A stretch of DNA of 64,000 bases from Sycobia sp. Sy_11. Its lineage: Eukaryota; Arthropoda; Insecta; Hymenoptera; Epichrysomallidae. The notes under the pieces are model-generated. The model saw nothing but the letters and a program-made list of their open reading frames with translations. It made no database searches and was not told the origin of the DNA. Made by a program: the position numbers and the translations under genes. Shown piece by piece: positions 47,072 to 59,900 of the stretch. The stretch's first letter is position 1; each line of letters opens with the position of its first letter. The DNA lies in assembly GCA_018907035.1 (NCBI GenBank), contig JACCIC010000099.1, forward strand, positions 1,178,501 to 1,242,500, written 5' to 3'.

Positions 47072-50000
47072 CTGTGTGCGTGCGTTTCTATAAAGTTTAT
47101 ATAATAATCAATAAAATAATCTCACCGTACAAAGACCCCATTTGTCTCCCAGCTTATCAGTCAGCATTACTCCGCACATTTGAATACTGGTGAATAAATG
47201 AGGATAATTTCTCTTGCATATCTCATCATTTTCAATTTTTACAAATGCATATGCTAATAATAAATCTGCATCTCCATCAATTCTTTCTTCATTTCCAGAA
47301 ATTGGATCTATGTCGACCATAACCCAATCGAAACCATATCCTGATACAATAGCTACTTTATCAGAGAAATTATCGATCTCGAGTGGTAAAGTCAGCGCTT
47401 TTATAAACCAATTCTTTTTAAAATTCAAACTTTCTTTCAACTAAAACACAAATGTTTATATAAACATTTATAAATTAAAAATAATTTACTGATATAAAAT
47501 GTGTATTTCACCCTACATCTAAAAATGGTCAAATTAATATTGTTCTGGTCCCTGATTGCTTTTTAAAATAATGGTCATTACTCATTAATTATAAAAAACA
47601 TTATTAATCCAAAATTCAAGAAAAAGGTCTAATTATTATTTCTTTTTTTATTTATCTTATTTTTATATCTTATGAAATCTAGAAGGAGTATTTATACGGA
47701 ACAAACATTGACCCATTCTCGTCAAATATTTGATACTATTAACGTAAGAAATGTAGAATAATCACATTAATTCATATGTTATTCGGTAAGTAGTTCAAAT
47801 ATTTGTTATACATTTCCGTGCTATTGTCGTATATGTACACTTGATACAAACATTACAACAAACTCTCGGTTTAACGATTTTCGTCAGAAATCTTTATCAA
47901 GAACAATCGACTCAATAGTTGTGAAGAATTTATTTTTTAATATTTTCATAAGTAAACTTTGGAAATAAAAGCGAATCAATGACAATACCAAATCCCGAAA
48001 ATAAATATCTTGTATTTCTTTCCACCCTTCTTAGAGCTAAACTCAAGAAATTAGTTTTCAGGAGTTTTCATATAGCCATTATCAACCCAAATCGAATTAA
48101 GTTCGAATTACATTGTCTTACAGATCATTTCGATAAAGTTTTATATAAATTTTTTTTTCATGTTATTTAACGTTGCTCTATTTATGCTTCCAAATACCGG
48201 TGCTAATCAGCGATGGAGGTCTACGATGTGTTTGTGAACAAAGTCCGTGTAAATTATTACAGCGGTGCCTGTGTCAAACGGCCGAGTCCGGGATTTGAAG
48301 TCGGATCACCGCATTACTAGTCCTCTCTAGCGATCGAGCCATCGCAGCCCTCTTTTATATAAGTTTTTCTACCCTATGTTGTGATTAATCGCCATTAATA
48401 GATAATGTATTGCATAAAAATCCAAATAAAAAAAACGTTACATGATTATAAGTTTTAATATGTTTTTGTGGTTCGACTATATACTTATCAATAATTACAA
48501 TCAAAAATTTCAATTATAAATTTATCTGCAACTTCTATATTATCGCTTTCCATTTCATTGTGAACAATTTTTTGGTTTCTTTTCCTGTACATCAGGAATC
48601 TTGATTAATTGTTGAACTTTGTTCTTTAGTTTCTTTTTTTAACTATACAAATTAATTGCTTACAATCTTGATATAATTAACTAACCAAATGATCATATTA
48701 TTACCATGTTAAATTGACTTAAATTTTCTGTAAATATATGACATATTTTGTAAAAATATTCTGTCAATCATGACATCTTTTTAGGATTCAATGTCAAAAT
48801 AGGTTATAAAGATATATTTTCCATTTTTGATATACTTGTTATAAAGTTCTAGACTCCTCTTTCATACTAAATTTTCTAAACCAAAACGTGTTAAGCTTCG
48901 TAAAATTTAAGGCCTACGATGGCTCGATCGCTAGAGCGAAGGCTTACTAACTTGGTGATCCGAGTTCAAATCCCGGTCTCGACCGATTGACACAAGCACC
49001 GCTGTAATAATTTACATGTGCTTTCTTTACAAACACATCGTAGACCTCCGTCGCTGATTAGCACCGGTATTTGTAAGCATAAATAGAGCGACATTAAATA
49101 ACATAAAAAAAAGCTTCGTACAATTGTATCAAAATTATTAAAAGCATTTGTTTTGTATGATAAAGTTTTAAAAATTAGAATTTTTCTGTTCTGTTAATGT
49201 GTTCTATCTGTGTGTGTAAGTTCTATAATTTTGAGCACTAATTCATTTAAAAATACTATATTCTCCATTCAAATTTAAGGATATTGACATGAGATATAAG
49301 AAGCCGATAATTATAATCCTCAATATTTACCTGTCATATTGCCCGTATTGTCATAAGTGTCAGTTGAGTAATTTTTTAAAATTGCTACTGTTGTCTTTTG
49401 CCAATAGTATCTGAATAAGTAATGATCTTTCTTTATTTCTATAACTGATAATCTTTCTTTACGTCTTTTAATTAGTAAGAAAACATTAAATGTAAAATTC
49501 CTAAGTTAATTAATAATGTGTTTAAAGCTGTACACAAAGAATTATAGTAAAAATATATTATTGGCGGATGATTATTATTAATTAATATTATTTAATATTA
49601 ATAAATAACAGATTATTATTTAATACCATAGTTTTATAGTCTATAAAACTGTTCATAATTATCATAAATTGTTCAAAATTTATAATTTTATTTAGTCCTG
49701 ATAATTGATGCCGGTACATTATATTCGAAAACGATGTCATATACTTTCATTATATAGTTCTTTGCTTATCATATGACCTTGAGACTCGGTATTTAATTTT
49801 CAACTTTACTTATAGAATCTGTAACACTTGACAGAATTAAAAAATGGATGTTATGCAAATCTTCAGTAGTCTTTCATTAATTTCAAGTCGACGTGTTTCT
49901 AATTTACAATTTTCTTCGTATCACTCAACATATCGAAAGTCATCAGTATTGCAGAATTATAGTAAAAATGATAATAAAGCATATAATAATATAGAATAAT

Positions 50001-51210
50001 TAATGTTAATGCATCATACTCGGTCATATTATAAGTATAAAGTTATAAATCAACTATTAATGATTTTGCACCCTTATCTGACACAAAGTCTTCCCTCGTT
50101 CTTCTCACAATCAGAGGCTCGATACTACAACACCCGAAAGTTATATCTTGATCCAACAATGTTCTCAGGATAAATTATTTAAACAACTTTTAGTTTTTTT
50201 ATGTAAACACACACAAACACACGTGTCTATACGCGCGCGCGTGTATATTATCTATATAGTTATATATTATAATATATATATAATATATATATTATATATA
50301 TTATAATAGTCTATAAAGTACTGAGTTCTTCTAATTATGTAAGTAATCTTACCTTTAGCACTGCAATATCATTGATCTTAGTATCTGTATCATATCTTGC
50401 TATATGAATCTCATCTACGTCTATATCAATAGCAATACCGAAAACTATATCAATGGTGCCTGCAGTGATTGAAAAAGATTTATTATCTAAGTGACCGGAA
50501 CTATTAAAAAAACACTGAGCAGAAGATACTACAAAATATTCAGCAACAACAGCTCCACCACAGATGCTTATAAAAATGTCAGAGAAATTGACTTTGGCAT
50601 TAATGGAAACTTGGTATTGAAAATTAAATTCTTCAGCGTAATAGCCACCGACTATACTTTCTCTATTCAAAAGTAAATCTAAATAAAGAGAAAGAAAAAA
50701 TTACTATATAGTGTTGTAAATTTTAAAAATAGATATTCTACAAAGTTGTTTTGTATATACGTGAGGTAACATGGATATTGATCATAATATTTGTTAATGC
50801 AATACCTTAAAATAAATTTCCTAATCATCAGATGTAGAGCTATGCGTGTGTGCGCGCGCGCGAGTGTGTGTGGATATGTGTTTGTCATACTCTACTCGTG
50901 CGTTTATGTACAACATATAGAATTTATAATTTCCACAATATGGATTAAAAATATTATACTCGATATAATGTATAGGGGAAATATTGTTTATATATTATCA
51001 ATTCTTATGCACTATAGACTTTCTCATATTATTTATTGATCATGTCTCATTTAGTTCATGAAATTGGCTTTTAAATATAAGTTATAGCTTATTAAATATT
51101 TGTTTATATATACTTATTAAAATGCACGGGTGAAATATACACTTACCACATTTAGTTGGATAAATTAACAAAACAATAGAAAATGTCGTTATTATTAGGT
51201 AATTAATCAT
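41735..51210 (-). CDS. serine protease homologue C (His and Ser of the triad both replaced)
   Basis: Exons 51210-51147, 50678-50353, 47440-47126 and 41938-41735 splice in phases 1, 0, 0 to 909 nt (302 residues plus stop). A signal peptide (MINYLIITTFSIVLLIYP) is followed by IVGGYY at residue 30. The SAAHC box reads SSAQC (Gln76 for His57) and the GDSGG box reads GDRGN (Arg238 for Ser195). Asp125 (NDIAVLK) is kept. The protein cannot be a serine protease, yet the frame, all splice sites, the disulfide cysteines and a poly(A) signal are intact. This argues for a retained pseudo-enzyme role such as inhibitor-like, cofactor or binding function. Residue 189 corresponds to Gly. The residue before IVGG is Ser. 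Closest to paralogue B. Introns 2 and 3 carry SINEs and GC-rich blocks. Confidence 0.88.
42170..42640 (-). other. GC-rich block in intron 3 of gene C, probable mobile-element remnant
   Basis: Sharply bounded rise in GC content. On the minus strand a 41-codon frame (about 42635-42510) reads MQCDVCRLVQQAGDHP and ends KLEHA before TGA. The rest reads as untranslated sequence up to a T-rich edge near 42165. It may be the 3' end of a retroelement. Family not recognised. Confidence 0.35.
42855..42904. repeat. (TA)n microsatellite
   Basis: Uninterrupted TA units in intron 3 of gene C. Confidence 0.95.
43280..44560 (+). mobile_element. candidate LTR-like segment related to 4539-5680
   Basis: Starts TGTTACGAAC, is AT-rich first and GC-richer near 44290-44440, and contains GTGCTGTGACTG at 44177, which is shared with 5236. 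It has internally repeated GAATAAGGTAGTC / CAAATAAGGTGAC blocks at 44086 and 44232. Similarity to the 4539 segment is patchy, so the family link is tentative. Confidence 0.3.
44561..45828. other. AT-rich part of intron 3 of gene C
   Basis: No feature recognised. Confidence 0.45.
45829..46600. other. GC-richer block, possible LTR start, intron 3 of gene C
   Basis: Begins TGTAGCGGTCTGCC, followed by CT-rich runs at 45895-45972. No ORF with recognised domains. May be another LTR relic. Confidence 0.3.
46674..46741. repeat. (TA)n microsatellite with one C interruption
   Basis: Two TA tracts separated by a single ACA at about 46706. Confidence 0.93.
47023..47070. repeat. (TG)n microsatellite
   Basis: 24 TG units, 56 bp downstream of gene C exon 3 in transcript terms. 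Confidence 0.95.
47126..47440 (-). CDS. gene C exon 3
   Basis: Acceptor GTGTTTTAG before 47440, donor GTGAGA at 47125. Encodes LTLPLEIDNFSD, IVSGYG, MCG and ends WGLCT. Same 315-nt length as in gene B. Confidence 0.88.
48150..48352 (-). repeat. tRNA-derived SINE, copy 3 (intron 2 of gene C)
   Basis: Reverse-strand copy: T-run at 48151-48158, then the complement of the GTTAAATAACAT tail, the CAGCGACGG-like body, the GGATTTGAA B-box complement and the CTAGCGATCGAGCCATCG A-box region. Confidence 0.8.
48911..49112 (+). repeat. tRNA-derived SINE, copy 4 (intron 2 of gene C)
   Basis: Best preserved copy, with A box, B box (GAGTTCAAATCCCGG), body and A8 tail. It is bounded by a 15-bp target-site duplication (AAGCTTCGTAAAATT at 48893, AAGCTTCGTACAATT at 49111, one mismatch). 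Confidence 0.85.
49113..50352. other. AT-rich part of intron 2 of gene C
   Basis: No feature recognised. A short alternating purine-pyrimidine stretch (ACGCGCGCGCGTGTATA) lies near 50230, and a palindromic TATAATATATATA region follows to about 50305. Confidence 0.45.
50353..50678 (-). CDS. gene C exon 2 (IVGG, Gln in place of His, Asp)
   Basis: Acceptor TTATTTAG before 50678, donor GTAAGA at 50352. Encodes IVGGYYAEEF, CGGAVV, SSAQC and INDIAVLK. Confidence 0.88.
51147..51210 (-). CDS. gene C exon 1 (signal peptide)
   Basis: ATG at 51210, donor GTAAGT at 51146, 64 nt long. A CAATATAAG TATA-like box lies about 25 nt upstream of the ATG. Confidence 0.85.
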
Positions 51211-51413
51211 GTTTCTTCAGTATTCGAACTTATATTGAGATAACTCTAATTCGCAAAGTTTTTAAATTTTTGTTCTTGCTGAAAAGAAAATTATACAAGA
51301 AATATTAAAACTGAATTATAGTAGATATCGAGTTAAGAAAACAGAAGGAATATAATATTAAAATATGAGAAATATTAATATATAATGGATTTTATGTTAT
51401 CGAAAAAATGAAT

Positions 51414-51416
<3 letters not shown>

Positions 51417-51463
<47 letters not shown>
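51417..51463. repeat. (TA)n microsatellite
   Basis: Uninterrupted TA units. Confidence 0.95.
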
Positions 51464-51466
<3 letters not shown>

Positions 51467-54256
51467 CTTCTAATTGGAATATATATTTACTGTCACTTCA
51501 GCTGTCGAATTCAAACTGTTTCGACTCATTCTAGTAGATTCAATCTTCACTCGAACGTTGTATAGGAAATTCAAATTTAGAGCCATGTAGTTCAAGTACA
51601 TCTGTGGCTACTTTTTCTTAAGCTTGTAGTTCGTTTCATTCTTTGGCATGATCTGTCAAATATACCCAGTCAAAAAATATTCACGATTTCATAAAATATT
51701 TTCTAAATTAATACGTTTGCATACGCTACTTATATATGTAAAAAATGTTGTGCTTAAGAGTATTGTGGTAGAGTAAACAATTCCGCTAAACTTATTAGTG
51801 TCAATACCGCCATGTTATTTTTTTCTTGAATAATGGATATATTTACATTGACAATATTTGATATTACGTATTAGTTCTAGATAATAATATAATGATTATA
51901 TTACCTATAACTTTAGATTTCTTTGTAGATTCTTCCAAGTTCTTTGTTAATGATGATTCAACAGAGTGCCGCAGTGAGGAAACCGTAATACTTCAATAAA
52001 TGTGCTCAGAAAAATCAGCCCGTTTGTAATAAGAATATCAAATAAATTTTTATTCTGCATGCGATTTGTTAGAATGTATTATCGGAATCTACTTTATTAA
52101 GTAAATTCCACTAAAATTTGGAAGCACATTGTCTTTGGAAAATTATAATGAACCTAATTACATATACACTGTAATAATAATATTAATAGACAAATAATTA
52201 ATAATTTTTAAAAGAAGTTTAATTTAGTAAGATATAAATTTACATATAAAAATTGGATGTATGAAAAACGACAGAGGTTAAGTTGTGTAAAACATAAGTA
52301 AGTACGATTCTAACTATTATTTTAATCTTGGCCTGCATTCCAATGAGAACAGTTATCTTTATCTTTGAATGAGGAAAAAATTAATGCTTAGTTTTATGAT
52401 CACGTACTGATTACAAAATATGTGGTGCATAAAATATGTAAAATTTACCTAATTATTTATTATAATTAACAAAATAAAAATAGTATAATCATACTAGTAT
52501 ATTTCAATTATTACACAATTTTGGAATTTTTTTCCATAAGAATGAAAGTTCAAAAATATTTATAAAATTTTTTATTATTACATTATAAAAAGTAGGTTAA
52601 ATTTAAGTTGGCTTCATCGACTTATAAATAAACTTACTATCAGCATAAAATAATTGCATTTATGTATTAAATATTTAGATTTCATTAAGTAATAGTAGGA
52701 TAAAGAAAAATAAGAAAAAAAAAAAACGTGTGTCTTATGAAAAACAGATGAAAATTAGTCTATACATAATCTCAAAGTCTTACCAGCTTGAGAAAACTAA
52801 TTATAAATTCAAAATTATTTATCATAAATTATTTTAATGATAAAAAAGTAGTTTTTCAACATACAAGCTGTTTACGAAAATACAATTAATACATGAATCG
52901 ATATTATATATGTATAATATTTTAAAAGAAATTATATAATATTTATAAGGCCTGACCATTACGGCCTTTTGCTTGCTGCTTCTTCAAAGTTTCTTTAATT
53001 TCGAATTGGACCATTATGCTCTATAGATTTTTCACCTGGTAAGAAGTTTTCAAAGATTTCAGAGATATCTATTAGCAAATCTAGAAAAGATGTACCGCTT
53101 CTTTAGGCGAATTCTAGTGAGAAATTACTCCAGGCTATTGTTTTTCAATTTCTAATTAATTTTTTAAAGTTCCCTTTTTCAGACTTTAGCATAAACTTTA
53201 ACTAATTGTGAGTATGATTTGTTCATCTTTTGATCTTACGACTAATGGCTCTTGAGCAAATGATGATTGATGTTCTTAGTAAAGATGCAGGTCCTGGATC
53301 ATTCCATTATTGAGCATAAATGATATACTATATCATATATAGGTGGTAATATTAGCATATATGATAATGAACCATCAAACGTTCCAGTCTGCGTATCTTA
53401 CCTTGACTAAGCAAGATTTTTGGATCAAAGAAATACTGCACGAAGATTATATAGGCGCTTATACATAATGTCCAAGTAGTTTTGGTCTTCTGTGAATTGA
53501 TTTAAATAATAAAAAATAAGTTATTATTTATGACTATCACTGCATATCCATAGCGGAACTGATAGTCTCCACCAGTTCTAAGTTAGTTAGTTGAAAGCGA
53601 ACCTTACCTAGACAATGGTAAGGCTTGTTAATTCCATCGTACTATCACTAGCATGATATCTTGTTTTTTAGTTCCCTTCCATATTTAGTTCCCGGTTCTC
53701 AGTTTCAACATGGATATATACCATGACTTTTTATTATTTTCTAAAGCAGCTCTGCTTATCGAATGTCAACACTGCTCCCTTCAATGAATTAAGGTCAACC
53801 ATTGTTTCGGTTAGCTCAAAACATCAGTGATGATAACAGATGGTGAATAAATCATTTTAAATTTTAATGGTTATTACATGATTTAATAGTATCCATGTGA
53901 TGTGTAGTCAATTCATTAAAAATGATACCGGTATGTTTATTACTATATTTTATATATTTATTATTATATTTATTATATTTTCAATGTTATCGCTCCAAAA
54001 AAATTAACGGCGTCCAGAGAGAAATAGACGAAAAAACAATAAAAAAACAGTTATGCCTAGTGAGAAAAGGAGACTTGGATCGTGGATTTGATATTTTATT
54101 TGTATTTTATATATCTGATAGCACATGAATAATCTCTAAACTCGAATCAAAACAAAACAACTTCTATTTACATAGTTTTTCATAAAAAAATTATTCTAGA
54201 AATAATATTGAAAGTATTAGGTTATATTTTATATATAGTATTAGGTTATATTAGGT

Positions 54257-54260
<4 letters not shown>

Positions 54261-54299
<39 letters not shown>
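54261..54299. repeat. (TA)n microsatellite
   Basis: Preceded by tandem TATTAGGTTA units at 54215-54260. Confidence 0.93.
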
Positions 54300-54301
<2 letters not shown>

Positions 54302-55224
54302 CCTATTTCATTTTCCTGGTAATAACTGTATGTAAGATCATAATATTCCTTTCTATTCTATTCATGATACCGAAGTTTCTTTAGCTCAAAATCAATTCAG
54401 GCATGATTGTCATATTAGCAAAGGTAACGTTACATAGTATCAAATTTAAATTTTTAATCTAGATATAGCAAAATATAACTTTGGTGATATACTATGTACT
54501 CTATATTTGTTAAATGTTATATATGTAATTGTTATAATTGTAATCTGTAGACCTCTTTATGTTCTCTTCGTGGAGATTTCATATTTTCTAATAAATATAA
54601 ATTCACTGATATATAATACAGAGTCACAAAATGGAAAAAATAATAAAGGGCTATAACTGATTCCAACAAGCAAGGTAAGCTAGAGAGTAACATTGGAAAC
54701 AAAAGCAAACTAATCAATACATCATATGACTATATATTCTAATCGACGGTTAACTTAAAATTTGTCGTCTTTGAGATATCTATAATCATATTTTATTATA
54801 CACCATGGTATACAAATTAAAAATATTTGATGACACAAGGAGGCAAAGGTCCTTGCCGGCCAGGGAAAATTGACGTCCTTGTTGCATTCGGGTGGAAAAT
54901 GTGTCCTTGACGACAGTCGCGCAAGGCCTGTTTTACTCAATTGTATCATAATAGACTAGTACTGTATGAAAGACCTACCACTGTTTTATGCGTAAAATTT
55001 CAAAATATTCATTTCACATTTTAATATTTTGGAAATTTATACTTCTTAGTTGTATATAGTCATAGAAAGTTCATTTTATTGAACTTGCTGAAGATCCAAT
55101 CAAAGAGAAGAAAATATAGGTAGGATAAAATGTTTTAACACGTTACAGAAATCCTATTCGACTTTTTGCACTCAGCAGGCGGACGTACATTACACAGGCA
55201 AGAGCAGACAAGCGAGGGGACTGC

Positions 55225-55575
55225 GTGAAAGGCGTACTGGCTTTTTTTCGCGCTTGGTCACTTCGCGTTTCGCGAATAGAAAGATGGAGAAAGACCTTGC
55301 ATACCTTATTGTCGGCAACAATGAGTAGCCAGAGCAGCCGACACCCACGAACGGCGGTAAATTTATCGCTCCACACAGGCGATGATTCTTCGGGCGATAA
55401 GTCCTTAGAGCAAGAGCGCTCGAGGTTTTCTCAACGAAATTTCGACCCCTCCGACCCCCGGCAGTATACGTCGGTCTTTTTCGACATTAACTGCGCGTCA
55501 TCCCGCGCTTATTCAATTAGGCGATCTATCACCGGTAGCTGGGTTTCGGTGTTATGTGCACCGAACGTCGCATAA
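55225..55575 (+). CDS. GC-rich ORF, unrecognised; possible gene or first exon
   Basis: 116 codons in a block (55140-55600) that is far less AT-rich than its flanks, ending at TAA 55573-55575. An internal Met at 55321 begins MSSQSSRHPRTAVNLSL, followed by an acidic and Ser-rich stretch and DPSDPRQYTSVFF. No signal peptide, membrane segment or domain is recognised. The antisense frame 55376-55143 is also open, so openness may just reflect composition. It could be a 5' exon of a gene running right, a mobile-element piece, or non-coding. Confidence 0.25.
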   Translation: MKGVLAFFRAWSLRVSRIERWRKTLHTLLSATMSSQSSRHPRTAVNLSLHTGDDSSGDKSLEQERSRFSQRNFDPSDPRQYTSVFFDINCASSRAYSIRRSITGSWVSVLCAPNVA

Positions 55576-56220
55576 ATATTTCATGACTAATACAGATAAG
55601 GATAGGCCGAATTCGTATTACTCGGAGATCCCGATTTAGTTTTTATTCTGAGCACCCATAACTCTTTCCCGCGAAAGGCGCAAATTATTTATTGCTTTAT
55701 TTTAACGTGGTTCACGTTTCATGTATTCTCTTACGTAAGCTGCCGAAGTGTCTTTAGGTTACGCGCATTATGTATATGATAATGTTCGGTAATATTTAAT
55801 ATAGTACTTCGGATAGAGACTATTATTCAATTCTCAAAATTTCCCTATAATTGCATGCTGGCACAAAAGTTGCGAAAAAATATTTGAAATAATGAAATTC
55901 CGATTGACGTTATTTTTTCAACAATTTTTATTCTGTATTGAGATTGGAAAGTTTCTAACATGGCGTCAAATTATATTTTATAGCGGTCTTATAAGTTAAT
56001 AACATATCGATTGCATCGGAAGAAGTATTGAGCCGATTTTACATTTACTTATTTGCGTTTACCTTCACTTTATGAATATTTTGATAATTTGAAATTCATT
56101 CCAGCCCTAGTAAATTATATTCTTATTACTCGTGATGTATATTGAATCCATTAGCTATATAACGTAGTAAAAAATACAAACTTCGGAGAACCCACCAATT
56201 TATAAATCCATATATAATAG
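55576..56220. other. intergenic, nothing recognised
   Basis: Mixed composition, no open frame of note. Confidence 0.4.
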
Positions 56221-56900
<680 letters not shown>

Positions 56901-59900
56901 ATGGAAAATTGCGGGAAATTTTTTTTCCCATTGATAAAGCCTTAGTTCCAAAGATTGATGTATTTTCTCCGCTAAGATGGTAAATTAGGACTACTTCCAT
57001 AATAATTAATTATTTTCATTTTTATTGTTTACGAAATTCAATTATATATAGTTTCTGTAATTATTTTTATGTCGACTGTTGTAAACTAAATTAATGAATA
57101 TTTTTATCAATCTGACAGTCCTTATAAAATAATCTAATTATAAATATATAATCACTCTTTTATTCAATCAAAAAATCTCTTACTGTGATTATATATTTAT
57201 AATATATATCTGCTTATTGCACATATTTCGATTATTTCCACAGATTATTCAAATGTAAATGTATATTTTATTAAAAAATGATTTTTTTAAAGCTTGTCTA
57301 CACTATTAAGTGTTACAGATATTATAGTAATAAAATTTTTTATTTTTTAATAATTAAATAGTTTATAACAAATTAAGTTTTACCCTTAAAATATTATAAT
57401 AAATATTATAGCTTGATGCTGATGATTTCTAAAATACGTAGAATTATTGGTACATTTAATGCAATACGGACGGTTGAATCATTCAACGAGATGGTCAGGC
57501 TTCAGTGATCTTTTTCAACATTATTAAGTATGGAATCGTAATTAGTTAGTTAGATTGATATCCGTTATTATAATAATGATTGCCTTGAAAATAATTATTG
57601 GTACCTGACAATTATATTAAGTAGGGGAGACGTCTGCATAATATTACAGCTTTTTATTTTCTGAAATCCAAACGTAATTACTTTAATCTTATTTTACTAT
57701 CTCATTGAACTAAATTAAATATCACTTTATAATAATTTAATCTACATTGAATACTCTATAAATATTGACGAAAAACTATTAGCACAAATTTCAATTCAAG
57801 GAGAAAGTAATCTGTAGTAAACAGAAAGCTTTTAATGGACGACCTTGACCACAACCCCTTTAACTTTTTACTTTTTACAGACGATACCTTATAATTTTGG
57901 TTCATGACCGCGACAAAAGTCTCAAGGTTAACAAGTGAATTCTACATTTCCTCGAAGCGATTTATCTTGAATCTGAAGGTTACGATTCGAAAGAATAATT
58001 TAAGTGTAAATAATGTACTGTCTACTTACTCTAGTAGTTTTAAAATACTTGTTAACGTAATTTCGATAATCAGTGAAATTATGTTTAAACAGTCTAAAAG
58101 AAAAGCTTGTTTTTACGTTTCGCGAATACATATAGATTGTTAATTTATTGTAGCGAGCAAAGAAGTATTCAAAACACAATATTATAAGAAACAAAGTTAT
58201 ATTATATGCATCGATTTTTTTCCATACGCCTAAATGAAAGTCGATACAGGTTGCGTTATGAGAGTTTAATCGGGAGTGTTAAGATATTAAAGCAGAATTA
58301 ATTTCAAATTTGACTTTCTAAACATTATACAAGACAATTATTATTATTTTTTTTTACTCTATGTAAGTCGTTGCTTTACAGTTAATGCGGAAATTGGCTA
58401 TTTTGAAAAAGTCCCATTTCCGCAACTGTTATGCAAGATTTTTCTTGAAATCAAAAATTATAATAAAAATTTCTCTAACGATTTGAATTAAAAATATAAA
58501 AGGATAAGCGAAAATAAATGAAACCCCAAGGACATAAACGTCTTTAGGGGGTTTATCACGCCGTCCATTCGGTCGCATTTATTCTTGTAAATAACGTTAT
58601 TTAACTTTCTAATTCGTAATGAAAGGGCGCCAATATTTGCCATTCGACTAATTATTTACATCCCCGACAGTTCAATGCAAGTAATTAATAATCTATAATA
58701 TTTTGCGCTGATTAAAAAGCCATAATTCGCTCCTCGTTGGCCGATCGGCAAAACGTTTCCTGCTCCACGTGAAACCTACTTTTACTGCATTCCATGCTTA
58801 TGAGCCATGCGTATGCAATAAAATGACACGAAAACCCGTCATTAGGGGAGCTTTCGCAATCGGCTTAATATCGTATTCCTCTACTACTCGACAATTGATT
58901 GTAGGAGTAATGATTGCGGAAATGTCCATTTGAACGTAAGCAAAAAAGACTTGAGAATTATTAGTTACAATATTTCGGATTTAATCAATGTTTAGTTTTA
59001 TTAATTATATATATGTTTATTAATTGATTTTATTTATTTTCATTTATTTGATTTTAATAGTTTTTAATCAAATAGTTTTCAAAAACATAATACTTTCATT
59101 TCTTGATTTATAAACAGTATTTAAAACTGTATATACAACCATATAAAATGTATACAAATTTTTTAAAGTTTTTAAACCAATATTTACACAGTATATATGC
59201 ATTTGATTTTTAAATTTGCGTATTCCAAAATCCTTTAAGCAATATTAAAATTTTTTTAGTTACTTTATTATATACATCTAAGGAAATAGAACCGGTTTGA
59301 TAGGATTAAAAAAAACTACTTTTTTACGTTTTAAAATGTAGTCAAGTCCTGTTCTAGTCATTTGAAGTTTTGAAACTTTATTTCTAAATAAGAACTCAGG
59401 ACGCGTAAAAAAGTAAATAATAAGCGATCAGAAAGACAAGTGCCAAAAGTGGAAAATTCCAATGTCGCTTTTTACTTGTTTGAATTACTTATACGTAATT
59501 TATTCACATTAATATTTTTTTTCTGTTGGCACATATTTATATAAAATTACCGAAATACTTTAAGAATTGCTTAAAATATAATTTTCAGCTTTAATTATAA
59601 CTAATAAGTAGGTGTAAGCTTCAGCAGAGTGCATTTGACTGTCGAATAAGAATAAAATAGACAGATATTTTGCTTATTCATATGAAACCAATAAGTCTTG
59701 AACAAATAAAAAAGTATGCAAAATATTTATATTCATAGTTGATTTTTTAATTTGTGGTTGATTCATTCGTTATTTTTTGCATAAAATACACATGAATATA
59801 GATTTACAATAGAATATATACATCTTAATTTCTAGGCGGTGGTATTCTTAGAAAATTGTAATATAATTTGAATTGATACTTTTTAAATTTATATAATGAT

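Larger units (their letters stand above)
51211..54960. other. AT-rich region upstream of gene C
   Basis: TA microsatellites at 51417-51463 and 54261-54299. Less AT-rich patches at 52950-53200 and 53540-53800 may be decayed mobile elements but no domain could be read. No gene recognised. Confidence 0.45.

Noticed and set aside
46551..47193. 156- and 67-codon ORFs
   Set aside because: Built from TA and TG microsatellites read as YIYI and CVCV.
50220..50305. CRISPR-like or origin-like palindromic array
   Set aside because: Only alternating purine-pyrimidine and TA-rich simple sequence; eukaryotic context.
52950..53800. Possible decayed retroelement
   Set aside because: Composition differs slightly from the flanks but no reverse transcriptase, transposase or terminal repeat could be read in any frame.
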